Positions 41,827 to 51,039 of a stretch of 62,630 bases of DNA are shown in pieces. The notes beneath the pieces are model-generated. The model searched no databases. It was not told where the DNA came from and saw only the letters and a program-made list of their open reading frames with translations. How positions within the stretch are numbered: position 1 is the first letter of the stretch; every line of letters starts with the position of its first letter. The stretch is from assembly GCA_023381615.1 (NCBI GenBank), contig JAMCQL010000045.1, positions 1 to 62,630 on the forward strand. Reading direction: 5' to 3'. The position numbers were made by a program, and so were the translations under genes. This stretch comes from Bacteroidota bacterium. Its GTDB lineage: Bacteria; Bacteroidota; Ignavibacteria; Kryptoniales; JAKASW01.

Positions 41827-41899
41827 GGGGCTGTAGCTCAGTTGGGAGAGCGCGTGAATGGCATTCACGAGGTCAGGGGTTCGATCCCCCTCAGCTCCA
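41827..41899 (+). tRNA. tRNA-Ala (GGC anticodon)
   Basis: A 73-nt cloverleaf. Acceptor GGGGCTG pairs with CAGCTCC, D arm GCTC...GAGC, anticodon stem CGTGA/TCACG with loop ATGGCAT (anticodon GGC), T arm beginning AGGGG-TTCGATC-CCCCT. Discriminator A. The 3' CCA is not encoded. Confidence 0.95.
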
Positions 41900-41938
41900 C
41901 TATCGACAAACTTTCCAAAATTCTGATGACCCGAAGAG

Positions 41939-42088
41939 TATCCCGACTTATCGGGAAGGTCGAGGGTTCTCAGCCGCAGGATTGAGCCTGAGGCTCATCA
42001 GCCTGTGGTTGAGGTCCGCCTCACACAATACCAATCCAAATCTTATCAAATTAGCAACTTTGTCAAGGTTTCAAACCTTGACAAGGTT
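41939..42088. repeat. Cluster of dispersed palindromes, including CCTTGTCAAGG copy 3
   Basis: TATCCCGACTTATCGGGA (about 41940-41957) and TGAGCCTGAGGCTCA (41983-41997) are palindromes related to elements near 57495, 61430 and 62050. Copy 3 of the double CCTTGTCAAGG palindrome is at 42056-42088. Confidence 0.65.
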
Positions 42089-42141
42089 GGATTACAGAGA
42101 TCCACTTCAACTTAACGAAGAGTGACCGAACTCATAGAAAC

Positions 42142-42636
42142 TCAGCCCTTCTTTTCTCTGTAAAACACAATCAAATCCGTATTAGCCGGCTGGTAACCAA
42201 GCTGTCTCTGCATAGCCACAATCTGTCCGCGGTGATAAGTGAAATGGCTGACCAACTGATGAAGCAGTTGAATCCGCGGCTGAGCATACTTGTTGCCTTT
42301 TCGGTCTTGATACTCAAACGAAGCCTGAACCTGTTCCTCGCTTAGACCATTTACTAACTCCGACAACCTTTTGTCGAGCTGATCCCATTCCTGCTTGAAG
42401 TCATTCAAGTTCTTCAGTTTTGCCTCGTCGAGAGATACGACAGGTTCTCCTGTCAACCGCCTCAACCAGAAATTCTCTGCATTCAAAATATGAAATAATG
42501 TCCCGCGCACTCCGCCGTGGCTTGAATGCAAATCCTTCTCGAAATCTTCTTGCTTCATAGGTTCGAGTGAATTTAAAAGTCTTGATTTCGCCCACTGGCT
42601 GTACTCTAAAAGTTCAACAATGTCTCTCTTGTTCAT
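42142..42636 (-). CDS. DinB-family protein
   Basis: 164 residues of the DinB/YfiT four-helix fold. His residues likely to hold a metal: GGVRGTLFHILNAENFWLRR near residue 50 and LLHQLVSHFTYHRGQIVAMQ near 135. The start MNKRDIVELLEYSQWAKSRL is typical. Members include thiol transferases and bacillithiol- or mycothiol-linked enzymes; many have unknown substrates. It is monocistronic. Confidence 0.88.
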   Translation of the reverse strand: MNKRDIVELLEYSQWAKSRLLNSLEPMKQEDFEKDLHSSHGGVRGTLFHILNAENFWLRRLTGEPVVSLDEAKLKNLNDFKQEWDQLDKRLSELVNGLSEEQVQASFEYQDRKGNKYAQPRIQLLHQLVSHFTYHRGQIVAMQRQLGYQPANTDLIVFYREKKG

Positions 42637-42793
42637 CGAAATCTCCTTTTACTTTGTAAAGCATGAATAAGTTCTGAAAACAGAACAAGATCACCGTGGG
42701 ATAAGTTGCGGTGGTTCTTGAAACTCCTCTTGTAATTGCAATCCGTTACACCGTGGACGGGGGCATGGAAGCCCCCGGACTGTGTACAAAAAA

Positions 42794-43069
42794 CTATGCC
42801 GCCTGAGTCGGGGGGGTGCTCAGTTTGTTGACATGTTTTGTCAACTTAGATTTTTGGTTCGCGGCTTTGTTCTTGTGAATGACTCCCTTTGACGCAAGCT
42901 TATCGAGACTCGAAACAGCTTCCTTCAATGCGGTTGCCGCTTTCTCTTTATCTTTCTCGGTATGGACTTTCTTCAGGAGAGTTTTCATTTCGGACTTTGC
43001 CTTCTTGTTAACGGCGCGGCGCTTCGGGCTTTGACGAGCTCTCTTTTTTGCCGACTTATGTTGTGCCAT
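42794..43069 (-). CDS. rpsT: 30S ribosomal protein S20
   Basis: 91 residues, highly basic, starting MAQHKSAKKRARQSPKRRAV and with the S20 helical core (KAATALKEAVSSLDKLASKG then VIHKNKAANQKSKLTKHVNK). It binds 16S rRNA early in 30S assembly. It lies 15 nt downstream of the DUF4921 gene. A GC-rich GGGGGC/GCCCCC stem follows at about 42757-42776. Confidence 0.96.
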   Translation of the reverse strand: MAQHKSAKKRARQSPKRRAVNKKAKSEMKTLLKKVHTEKDKEKAATALKEAVSSLDKLASKGVIHKNKAANQKSKLTKHVNKLSTPPTQAA

Positions 43070-43084
43070 TATGTTTCCTTTCTA

Positions 43085-44374
43085 TCATTTTAAATAATAT
43101 TTCAATGGATTCGGCTGCAGCTTACATTCTTCTGCAATCCTGAGAAACTCAATTTTCTTTTCGTCTCTTAATTTGTAGAGAATGGGAACAATCCTGTCCC
43201 GGAGTTCAACCGGCGTCATCGGATTAATGTAAATGCTCGTGCCACCTTCAAACCCTGCGGGAACATTTATTCGCCACTTCACAAGAATTCTCCAGGGCAT
43301 TTTGTAAACTGAATCGATCGGCGTGTAATACCATTCTTCGTTGCACGAAATCTGCGACCCAGTTACGGCGTGGACAGCGTGGACCAGATTGCTCATCCCA
43401 CGAATTTCTTCTTCGCTGTGCTCCTGAGGACGCGAGGCATGCGACTTCGAATAAATTTCCATTGTCGGAAAACGATGACCGATGCCGACCATCGCTATTG
43501 CAAACTCGTTTTCGGCGAACACAAGATTTTGGTGACCACCGAAATTCGGACCGTATTCGTTGAAAATGTTGGGATCCTGCCTGACCATTTTTGTCTGTTC
43601 GCTTATCGATGATCCCCACTCGTCGAGCGCCACGAGCTGCTTGTGAAGATGATCGACCGATGCGCCAGCCGGACTCAGCCAGTTCTGGAAAATGCTGATG
43701 TAGCGCGCATATCGGTTCTGCTCGAAAATGTCCACCATTGAATCTATGGTGAAACGCAGATAATGATAATGCTCATCCGACGTCATATCCCCGGAAGAGA
43801 ATAACTGGTTATCGTACTTTGCGTCGTGTACAAAATGCTTGTGCGCAATTATTATCTCGTGACTGCCGCCAAAAAACGAATCGGCAAAGTGGAGCTTTTC
43901 TTCAAGCGGCGCTTTCTCAATGTCGTCAAAAGATTTGCCAAGCCGGTTCAATTTGAAATTTATTATGTCGATGATGTGCTTTAGTCCGACCGGGTTGCTG
44001 AGATAGCTTTCACGCCACTGCAATTGTTTTTGCGTCAGCTTGTAACCGTAATTCTTTCTCCAGTAATCGAGAGTAACAATCTCGAAAAGATTTGGGACGC
44101 CTCTGAATTCCGCTGTTGTATCGAAGTACTTGTCGGGCGCGAGAAATTCCACCTTCGTGTAGCTGTTTCCCTGTTTCACGAGGCGCACTTTTTCAGGCGG
44201 GGTCTCAAAAAATCTTGTCTCGCAGAAACTGCAGTAGTCTTCCTTCTCTTTCGGCTCGATCTTCTTCGGATGCACGGCATGACTGGTCGAAACCGGCTTA
44301 CTGCTCCTTCCCGGCACAGCCCACACTTCAGTCCCGGTGAAAGGACTCACCTGTTTCGTTGTGCCGTCAGGCAT
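43085..44374 (-). CDS. DUF4921/GalT-like HIT-superfamily protein
   Basis: About 429 residues from MPDGTTKQVSPFTGTEVWAV. That opening, a CX2C-type pair (DYCSFCETRFFETPP) and the HIT-like motif ASVDHLHKQLVAL match the DUF4921 group related to galactose-1-phosphate uridylyltransferase. SVYKMPWRILVKWRINVPAG near the end is also typical. It probably acts on nucleotide-sugar or phosphosugar substrates. A TTG at 44401 would include YENYYHI and is a plausible alternative start; longer in-frame extensions look spurious. Function is by family only. Confidence 0.75.
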   Translation of the reverse strand: MPDGTTKQVSPFTGTEVWAVPGRSSKPVSTSHAVHPKKIEPKEKEDYCSFCETRFFETPPEKVRLVKQGNSYTKVEFLAPDKYFDTTAEFRGVPNLFEIVTLDYWRKNYGYKLTQKQLQWRESYLSNPVGLKHIIDIINFKLNRLGKSFDDIEKAPLEEKLHFADSFFGGSHEIIIAHKHFVHDAKYDNQLFSSGDMTSDEHYHYLRFTIDSMVDIFEQNRYARYISIFQNWLSPAGASVDHLHKQLVALDEWGSSISEQTKMVRQDPNIFNEYGPNFGGHQNLVFAENEFAIAMVGIGHRFPTMEIYSKSHASRPQEHSEEEIRGMSNLVHAVHAVTGSQISCNEEWYYTPIDSVYKMPWRILVKWRINVPAGFEGGTSIYINPMTPVELRDRIVPILYKLRDEKKIEFLRIAEECKLQPNPLKYYLK

Positions 44375-44610
44375 TATGTGATAGTAATTCTCGTAATCCA
44401 ATTGGGAATCCGTCCATGGTTTTTGTAGACAAATACTGCAAAATTTAACGAGTATTGGGAGAAATTGCAAAGATAGGGAAACGACGCTGAACAACTCACA
44501 ATCATAGCTGCAGCCATTATCAACGGATTTAACTGCAACGGACACAAATAAAGAGATTCCCCGAAGTTCGTCAAGCGTGAAACTTTTTCATTCCATGTAT
44601 TAGGATTTAA

Positions 44611-44806
44611 GTGAACTACCACCGCCTTCGGCGGTGGCTTCGTAGAAAACGATGAGCTGGATTTCCTTCAATGTAGTCCTGCATCCTAACTCACCCCCCG
44701 TCCCCCTCTCTTTCGCAAAGAGAGGGGAGTGAAGGGGTGAGTTCCACCGGCAAAGCCATTCGCCCATTACCACTGCCTTAGGCAGTGGGTTTCTACGCCG
44801 AACTAA
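44611..44806 (+). repeat. 195-bp palindrome-rich element, copy 2
   Basis: Same orientation and nearly the same sequence as 29476-29670. Left hairpin CCACCGCC-TTC-GGCGGTGG differs from copy 1 only in the loop (TTC against GAA), as expected if the hairpin can invert. Right hairpin CACTGCC-TTA-GGCAGTG then TTTCTACGCCGAACTAA. It lies in the 44375-45021 gap; the remainder holds no gene and should carry promoters for the isocitrate dehydrogenase gene. Confidence 0.75.
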
Positions 44807-45021
44807 ACACAGAGCAATTCCGCGTCACCAGCGCCATTTTAATGCTCTTATCGATTCGCTCGCATCGAGATATGTTAGGCCCAAAAATTTATGACGAGTT
44901 TCTGAAACTTTTATCAGCAAAAAAATATAATGCTGTGCTCGGAGCTCAAGCATCCACAAATCGTAGGTTTGATTTTCAGACAATGGCGTTATATTTTTTT
45001 ATACAAATTCAACAGGAGAAC

Positions 45022-46032
45022 ATGCCCTACACAATTACTCTCATCCGGGGGGATGGAATCGGACCGGAAATAAGCCGCGCGGCAACTCGAGTCATCGAGG
45101 CAGCAGGCGTAAAGATCGAATGGGACGTTCAGGAAGCCGGCTTCAATGCGATTGAAAAGCATAAAGACCCGCTGCCGCAGGCGGTCATTGATTCAATTGC
45201 AAAGAACAAAGTCGCTTTGAAAGGTCCGCTGACAACTCCGATTGGAACCGGGTTTCGCAGTGTCAACGTCGCGTTGAGAAAAGAATTCGACCTCTACTCA
45301 AATTTGCGCCCGGCAAAATCGTTTGCGGGAGTCAAGTCCCGCTATGAGAACATTGACCTCGTTATAGTTCGGGAAAACACAGAGGAGTTTTACAGCGGAA
45401 TCGAGCATTACATCGATGCTTCGAAGAGCGCCGCCGAGACAATCGGAATTGTAACGCGCGCCAGCTCCGAAAGAATAATCCGCTTCGCGTTCGAGTACGC
45501 GAAAACCCATGGCCGCAAGAAAGTAACAGCCGTCCACAAAGCAAATATTCTAAAATATACCAGCGGACTTTTTCTAGATGTAGCGAGAAACATGGCGAAG
45601 GAATATCCTCAGATAGAAATGAACGATAAAATAATCGACAACATGGCAATGCAGATGGTGATAAACCCGTATCAGTTTGATGTTATCGTGACCACAAATT
45701 TGTTCGGAGATATTCTGTCAGATCTCGCATCCGGACTTGTCGGCGGACTCGGAGTTGCGCCGGGAGCGAACATCGGGTATGACACGGCAATATTCGAAGC
45801 TGTCCACGGCAGCGCGCCCGACATCGCAGGTAAAAACATCGCCAACCCATGTGCTATCATTCTCGCTTCGGCAATGATGCTCGATCATATCGGCGAACCT
45901 GAAGCCGCGCGGAAAATCGAGAAGGCGGTAGCGGAGGTTATCCGAGAAGGCAAGAATGTAACCAGAGATCTCAACCCGGCAAATTCCATTACGACAGATC
46001 AAATGGCAGACGCCATTATCGAAAAGCTCTAA
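45022..46032 (+). CDS. icd: NAD-type isocitrate dehydrogenase (isopropylmalate dehydrogenase family)
   Basis: 336 residues of the short beta-decarboxylating dehydrogenase family. TLIRGDGIGPEIS, NLRPAKSF, VIVRENTEEFYSGIEHYIDA, ITTNLFGDILSDLASGLVGG-type motifs (here VTTNLFGDIL) and FEAVHGSAPDIAGKNIANP are visible. It oxidises isocitrate to 2-oxoglutarate; the REN(T)EE..SGIEH segment favours isocitrate over isopropylmalate, but homoisocitrate or tartrate dehydrogenases are close relatives. AGGAGA precedes the start; an in-frame extension to 44785 runs through the repeat and is rejected. The MBL hydrolase gene follows 26 nt later. Confidence 0.85.
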   Translation: MPYTITLIRGDGIGPEISRAATRVIEAAGVKIEWDVQEAGFNAIEKHKDPLPQAVIDSIAKNKVALKGPLTTPIGTGFRSVNVALRKEFDLYSNLRPAKSFAGVKSRYENIDLVIVRENTEEFYSGIEHYIDASKSAAETIGIVTRASSERIIRFAFEYAKTHGRKKVTAVHKANILKYTSGLFLDVARNMAKEYPQIEMNDKIIDNMAMQMVINPYQFDVIVTTNLFGDILSDLASGLVGGLGVAPGANIGYDTAIFEAVHGSAPDIAGKNIANPCAIILASAMMLDHIGEPEAARKIEKAVAEVIREGKNVTRDLNPANSITTDQMADAIIEKL

Positions 46033-46058
46033 AGACCAAAATTTGTAGGGAGGATGAA

Positions 46059-46799
46059 ATGAAAACCAACGGAACAAAAACTCGCAAATTCAAAAACGGA
46101 TTACAAATCCAGTGGCTCGGGCACGCCGCATTCAAGATCGTTTCCCCGGGAGGAAAAGTCATCTTCATCGATCCGTGGCTCGACAATCCCAACGCGCCGC
46201 CTAACGCAAAGCCCGTGGACAGAGCCGATATCATTATCTTGACTCACGGCCATTTCGATCACATCGGCAACACGGTCGAGATTGCGCTGAAGACAAATGC
46301 AAAAGTCGTCTCAAATTTTGAGATATCATTGTTCCTGAAAGGCAAGGGCTTGCAAGAGTCGAATCTCATTGGAATGAATAAATCCGGGACGGTTGAGATC
46401 GACGGCATAAAAATGACAATGGTAAATGCCGAACACAGCAGCGGCATTACTGACGGCGACCGCGTCGTGGACGGCGGTTCCCCCGCCGGCTTCATCATGA
46501 AATTCGAGGATGGCTACACGATCTACAACACCGGCGACACCGGACTTTTCGGCGACATGAAAATAATCGCGCAGCTTTACAAGCCGCAAGTTGTCATGAT
46601 GTGCATCGGCGGACACTTCACCATGAGTCCTGTCGAAGCCGCAGAAGCTGTGAAACTTATGAAACCAAAATTTGTTATCCCGATGCACTTTGGGACGTTC
46701 CCGCTTTTGAGCGGCACACCGGAGATGCTGAAAAAACTAATTCCAAAATCAATTAAGACAAAAGTCGAAGCACTAAAACCCGGAGAAGTAATAGAATAA
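46059..46799 (+). CDS. UPF0173/UlaG-like metal-dependent hydrolase
   Basis: 246 residues of the metallo-beta-lactamase fold: LTHGHFDHIGN is the metal-binding HXHXDH motif, preceded by FIDPWLDNPN. Later ligands lie in NAEHSSG, YNTGDTGLF and IPMHFGTFP. This is the UPF0173 group of intracellular hydrolases; the substrate is unknown. AGGAGG-like GGGAGGATGAA sits before the start. It is followed 2 nt later by an MFS transporter gene. Confidence 0.9.
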   Translation: MKTNGTKTRKFKNGLQIQWLGHAAFKIVSPGGKVIFIDPWLDNPNAPPNAKPVDRADIIILTHGHFDHIGNTVEIALKTNAKVVSNFEISLFLKGKGLQESNLIGMNKSGTVEIDGIKMTMVNAEHSSGITDGDRVVDGGSPAGFIMKFEDGYTIYNTGDTGLFGDMKIIAQLYKPQVVMMCIGGHFTMSPVEAAEAVKLMKPKFVIPMHFGTFPLLSGTPEMLKKLIPKSIKTKVEALKPGEVIE

Positions 46800-46801
46800 T
46801 A

Positions 46802-47995
46802 ATGAAACGCACACCTGTTTATCTCGTGTTAATGACGGTCTTTATCGACCTTCTGGGATTCGGTATAATTATACCGCTTTTGCCGTTTTACGCCGAACAC
46901 TACGGCGCGACGCCGACCGTAATCGGTTTACTTAGTTCTTCTTATTCGCTCATGCAGTTTCTTTTTGTGCCGTTCTGGGGAAGACTCTCCGACCGGATCG
47001 GGCGCCGGCCAATTATTCTCATGAGCGTTTTCGGCTCGTTCATTTCATATCTCATCTTCGGATTTGCAAATTCTCTCGCCGTACTTTTCATTTCACGGCT
47101 GCTGGCCGGATTTATGGGAGCTAACATCTCGACGGCGCAAGCCTACATCGCAGACACGACAACTTTTGAAGAGAGAGCGAAATTTATGGGACTGATCGGC
47201 GCATCGTTCGGCGTCGGTTTCATGTTAGGACCGATGGTTGGCGGAATGATGAGCAGGATCAGCGCCGGCGCGCCGGGATTTCTTGCTTCCGGACTTTCTT
47301 TGGTAAACGTCGTTCTCGCTTACTTCATGCTTCCGGAATCACTCAAGGATAAATCGAAACCTGTCCGCAAACTAAGATTATTGAACATCAAAGCAATGCG
47401 AGAGGCATTTCACAGACCCGCAATAGGAAATCTTGTTCTCGTGTTTTTCTTTTACACGGTTGCGTTCTCGAATCTTTATGTCGCATTCCCGCTCTTCACC
47501 GGTTACGTATTCAAATACAATGCGGCCGATAACGGTTACCTGTTCGCATATATCGGACTGATCGGCATCCTGGTACAGGGCGGCGCGATAGGAAGGCTCG
47601 TGAAGAGATTCGGCGAGAGGGCTTTGATGGTTAGCGGAGTTGTGCTGCTGCTTGCAGGTCTGAGCTTCGTTCCAAATGCTCACACGCTTTCGATGCTTGT
47701 AATCCTGATTACACTTTTAGCAATCGGCAGCGCGTTAGTTTCACCGTCGCTGACAAGTCTCATCTCGAAACATGCCGGTTCAAGTGAACAAGGAAGTGTC
47801 CTTGGTGTTTCGCAATCTTTCTCGAGTCTCGCCAGAGTCATCGGACCCTTCTGGGGCGGATTCATCATCGGCACTGCCGGAATCGCGTGGCCATTTTACA
47901 CGGGAAGCATCATGCTCCTCGCTGCGCTCTTCCTTGCGTGGCGTGTTCCAAGAATCCAACTCAAGCAAGTCAGTGACCTTGCCGCCTCGAAGTAG
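46802..47995 (+). CDS. MFS transporter, TetA-like
   Basis: 397 residues, about twelve membrane segments. The N-terminus LMTVFIDLLGFGIIIPLLPF and motif A (GRLSDRIGRRPIILMSVFGS) are typical of the tetracycline/multidrug-type drug:H+ antiporter family, as is FGVGFMLGPMVGG for motif C. Substrate unknown. It is translationally close (2 nt) to the hydrolase gene. Confidence 0.88.
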   Translation: MKRTPVYLVLMTVFIDLLGFGIIIPLLPFYAEHYGATPTVIGLLSSSYSLMQFLFVPFWGRLSDRIGRRPIILMSVFGSFISYLIFGFANSLAVLFISRLLAGFMGANISTAQAYIADTTTFEERAKFMGLIGASFGVGFMLGPMVGGMMSRISAGAPGFLASGLSLVNVVLAYFMLPESLKDKSKPVRKLRLLNIKAMREAFHRPAIGNLVLVFFFYTVAFSNLYVAFPLFTGYVFKYNAADNGYLFAYIGLIGILVQGGAIGRLVKRFGERALMVSGVVLLLAGLSFVPNAHTLSMLVILITLLAIGSALVSPSLTSLISKHAGSSEQGSVLGVSQSFSSLARVIGPFWGGFIIGTAGIAWPFYTGSIMLLAALFLAWRVPRIQLKQVSDLAASK

Positions 47996-48032
47996 ATTGC
48001 TTTTTGTTAATTTTTTTTGAAGTTTTAGTCGT

Positions 48033-48641
48033 ATGAAGCAAAACAAGAAACATTCGCCCAAGCAAAGCGGGGAAAGACATTCGCAGCATGTTCCGCAAAA
48101 ACATTCTCAGGAAGGGAAAAGCCATAAGGCTATCGACAAGCAGCAGCTCTACTTTGAAATAGAGGTCGGCATTTACGAAGTCGACAAAATTTTCGAAGGA
48201 CAGGGAGACAAACTTAACGATGGATACGTGGTCGACTCTCTTACCAGCTTCATGAAAGTGATCAAAGAGGTTACGTACGCGCTGTATGCGGATGAACTGA
48301 AAGAAGGATCGGACGACGAATCTGATATGATGCATATCAACATTATCAATCGTTTAAGCACCGCGATTGATGAACTCGAGCTTCAAGTAAGCGACAACGA
48401 TTTGATAGAGATAGCGAAGCAAGTACTTGCACAAGTCAAAAAAGCGAAATCGGCTAAGTCGCCGCGTGCTTACCTCGATCTGCTTGCGAAGCGCGTGAAA
48501 GAGATGGGGTTCAAGTCGGAGTTCCTCACTGAGACCGACGTCGAAGACGAAACGATCAGTCTCGAAGACATCGACAATATCGACGAACTCGGTTCAGACG
48601 AAGACGACGAATTTGACTTAGGCGATTTTCGCCCGAAATAG
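48033..48641 (+). CDS. Acidic cytoplasmic protein of unknown function
   Basis: 202 residues. A basic His/Lys/Gln-rich N-terminus (MKQNKKHSPKQSGERHSQHV) precedes a helical middle (DSLTSFMKVIKEVTYALYAD; LIEIAKQVLAQVKKAKSAKS) and a very acidic tail (ETDVEDETISLEDIDNIDEL). No signal peptide or helix in the membrane. It lies between an MFS gene and ychF on the same strand. I do not recognise it. Confidence 0.7.
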   Translation: MKQNKKHSPKQSGERHSQHVPQKHSQEGKSHKAIDKQQLYFEIEVGIYEVDKIFEGQGDKLNDGYVVDSLTSFMKVIKEVTYALYADELKEGSDDESDMMHINIINRLSTAIDELELQVSDNDLIEIAKQVLAQVKKAKSAKSPRAYLDLLAKRVKEMGFKSEFLTETDVEDETISLEDIDNIDELGSDEDDEFDLGDFRPK

Positions 48642-48751
48642 TGAGATCGCTGCATTTCTTCGGGCAACCTCTTCATAATACTTCACCTTTGTGATTCTTG
48701 CTTAAAAATATCAAATTACCTCCACAAAAATATTTAATGGTGAAATAGAAA

Positions 48752-49849
48752 ATGGGTTTTAACTGCGGAATTATCGGATTACCAAACGTAGGAAAGTCAA
48801 CAATTTTCAACGCGCTGACAGCGGCCGGCATTGCAGCTGAGAATTATCCTTTTTGTACAATCGAGCCGAACGTCGGCATCGTGCCGGTTCCAGATGAGAG
48901 AATAGACAAATTGGCGGCGCTTTACAAAACTCAAAAGATCATTCCAACGACGATTGAGTTTGTCGACATTGCGGGACTTGTCCGCGGCGCAAGCAAAGGC
49001 GAAGGACTCGGCAATCAGTTCTTAGGACACATTAGAGAAGTCGATGCAGTCGCACACGTCGTAAGATGCTTCGACGACACGAACGTCGTTCACGTTGACG
49101 GCTCGGTGGATCCGAAGAGAGATATAGAAGTGGTTGAGACAGAGTTGATAATCAAAGACCTCGACACGCTTCAGCGCAAGATGAAAGAGACGGAAGGCAG
49201 AGCGCGCTCCGGTGACAAGAAGATCAAAGAAGAATACGACATTTACGTGCGACTGTCAGAGCACTTCAATTCCGGCAGACTTGCGAAATACATGAGCTAC
49301 GAAGACGAACTGCATCGTGAATACGTCCGCTCGCTTCATCTCTTGACGGATAAACCTGTCATGTATATCGCAAACGTTGATGAGGCGAATGTAAAAACCG
49401 GGAACAAATATGTTGATGCTGTCCGTGAGATCGCTTCACGCGAAGGCGCAAGGGTTGTCATGGTGTCGGGCAAGATTGAAGCCGAACTTTCACAGCTTGC
49501 GAATGACGAGAAGGCTGCATTTCTTTCCGACCTTGGGTTGAAAGAATCCGGACTTGAGCGCGTGATTCGGGAAGGATATTCGCTTTTGAATCTGATTACC
49601 TTTTTCACGGCAGGTCCGAAAGAAGTCCACGCATGGACTGTCGAAGCAAACACAGCGGCACCGAAAGCATCGGGGAAAATTCATTCCGACTTTGAGAAGG
49701 GTTTCATTCGGATGGAAGTAATAAAATATGATGACTTGATGCGGCTCGGCTCGGAACAGGGAGTGAAAGATGCTGGGCTTCTGCACGTCGAAGGAAAAGA
49801 TTACACCGTGCAGGACGGAGATATTGTGGTTGTGAGATTCAGCGTGTGA
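48752..49849 (+). CDS. ychF: Redox-regulated ATPase YchF (Obg family)
   Basis: 365 residues. G1 GLPNVGKS (residues 8-15) and NALTAAGIAAENYPFCTIEP are characteristic of YchF; DIAGLVRGASKGEGLGNQFL is the G3 region. The C-terminal TGS-like domain ends LLHVEGKDYTVQDGDIVVVR. It hydrolyses ATP more than GTP and associates with ribosomes. Standalone gene with TGGTGAA before the start. Confidence 0.97.
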   Translation: MGFNCGIIGLPNVGKSTIFNALTAAGIAAENYPFCTIEPNVGIVPVPDERIDKLAALYKTQKIIPTTIEFVDIAGLVRGASKGEGLGNQFLGHIREVDAVAHVVRCFDDTNVVHVDGSVDPKRDIEVVETELIIKDLDTLQRKMKETEGRARSGDKKIKEEYDIYVRLSEHFNSGRLAKYMSYEDELHREYVRSLHLLTDKPVMYIANVDEANVKTGNKYVDAVREIASREGARVVMVSGKIEAELSQLANDEKAAFLSDLGLKESGLERVIREGYSLLNLITFFTAGPKEVHAWTVEANTAAPKASGKIHSDFEKGFIRMEVIKYDDLMRLGSEQGVKDAGLLHVEGKDYTVQDGDIVVVRFSV

Positions 49850-50068
49850 CTGCAATTTGTCCTTTGCGAGTAAAAAACCGTTTCTCGCAAACCGCGCCAA
49901 GGAGACGCTAAGCACGCAAAGTTCATTAATTTATCAATCTAAATTCCCGAGCAACCTTGTCAAGGTTAAAAACCTTGACAAGGTTATTCACTTCGATTTT
50001 CTGTTTTCATTTGAATCAAGCTTCAAATAAATTTGGGGAGTCATTCAATTGTCTCAAGGAGTCTTCGC
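49850..50068. repeat. Repeat-bearing gap with CCTTGTCAAGG copy 4
   Basis: CGCGCCAAGGAGACGCTAAG and CACGCAAAGTTCATTAAT (about 49890-49930) belong to the repeat family also at 17788. Copy 4 of the double palindrome is at 49953-49985. Confidence 0.65.
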
Positions 50069-50965
50069 ATGAAAAAGCTTCACAGAATGCTTCTTTGTCT
50101 GCTTTTTCTCACAGCAACATCTTTTGCAGAATCGAGAATCCAAACGGGTAGTTTTTATTCTCCGAGTGTGCACGACTCGATGCACGTGGTTATACTTCTT
50201 CCCCTGCACTATGACCATTCTAGAAGATATCCGGTGCTTTTCCTTTTGCACGGCTACGGCGGGAATCAAAACGATTGGACAAACCTGACACACCTTGAAG
50301 TTTATACGGAACGACTAGCTCTCATGGTTGTAATGCCCGAGGCAAACAATTCATGGTACATTAATTCCCAAACCGACCGAAATGCCAGATATGAAGATTA
50401 CATAATTCATGATCTTCCGAAATTTGTCGATTCGCACTTCCCGATCGACACGACTAGGGAGGCAATTGCCGGGCTATCAATGGGCGGTTACGGCGCACTC
50501 GTTTTAGCATTGAGGCATCCTGACAAATTCCTGTTCGCAGGCGACCTCAGCGGCGCGATAACAATTCCGGCTGTCATCGATTCCGTCCTCGCGCATCCGC
50601 ACTCGCCGATCCCAGGAGATCAAGGTCCGATCTATCCAAGCATAGTGAAAGCATTCGGTGACAAGAACAGGAAGTTCCGGGATGATCACAACGTTTTCGT
50701 GCTTCTTCAGCGCGAACGTGCTGACAGCCTTCCATATATTTTCTGCGCCGTGGGAATTCAAGATGGCTACAAAGATTTTCTGCCGGCACATCGAATATTT
50801 ACAAACTTGCTTCGTGAATTTGGAAAACTGTATGAGTATCACGAAGTGCCCGGCGTACACAATTGGAAATTTTGGGACGAGGAAATACAGCCATTGCTCA
50901 TGAGGATGAAGATTGTAATGAAGTTGGACTTGAGTTGTGATTCTTGGGGTTGTCCGACTCATTAA
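50069..50965 (+). CDS. Secreted esterase of the antigen 85/feruloyl esterase-like family
   Basis: 298 residues from MKKLHRMLLCLLFLTATSFA, a standard signal peptide; AAGGAG stands eight bases upstream. Alpha/beta-hydrolase features: YPVLFLLHGYGGNQNDWTN (oxyanion region), GLSMGGYGALVLA with the nucleophile Ser, and VHNWKFWDEEIQP with the catalytic His. The nearest known group is esterase D/S-formylglutathione hydrolase-like and antigen 85 types. It likely cleaves esters in the periplasm or outside the cell. Confidence 0.88.
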   Translation: MKKLHRMLLCLLFLTATSFAESRIQTGSFYSPSVHDSMHVVILLPLHYDHSRRYPVLFLLHGYGGNQNDWTNLTHLEVYTERLALMVVMPEANNSWYINSQTDRNARYEDYIIHDLPKFVDSHFPIDTTREAIAGLSMGGYGALVLALRHPDKFLFAGDLSGAITIPAVIDSVLAHPHSPIPGDQGPIYPSIVKAFGDKNRKFRDDHNVFVLLQRERADSLPYIFCAVGIQDGYKDFLPAHRIFTNLLREFGKLYEYHEVPGVHNWKFWDEEIQPLLMRMKIVMKLDLSCDSWGCPTH

Positions 50966-51039
50966 TAGAGAAAAATACGCGCGGGATGCCGCGCGAGGCG
51001 GCGTTTGGAGCCTCTCATGAATTCGGCATTGAATACTGA

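Noticed and set aside
44785..45021. N-terminal extension of isocitrate dehydrogenase
   Set aside because: It runs through the 195-bp repeat; AGGAGA marks the start at 45022.
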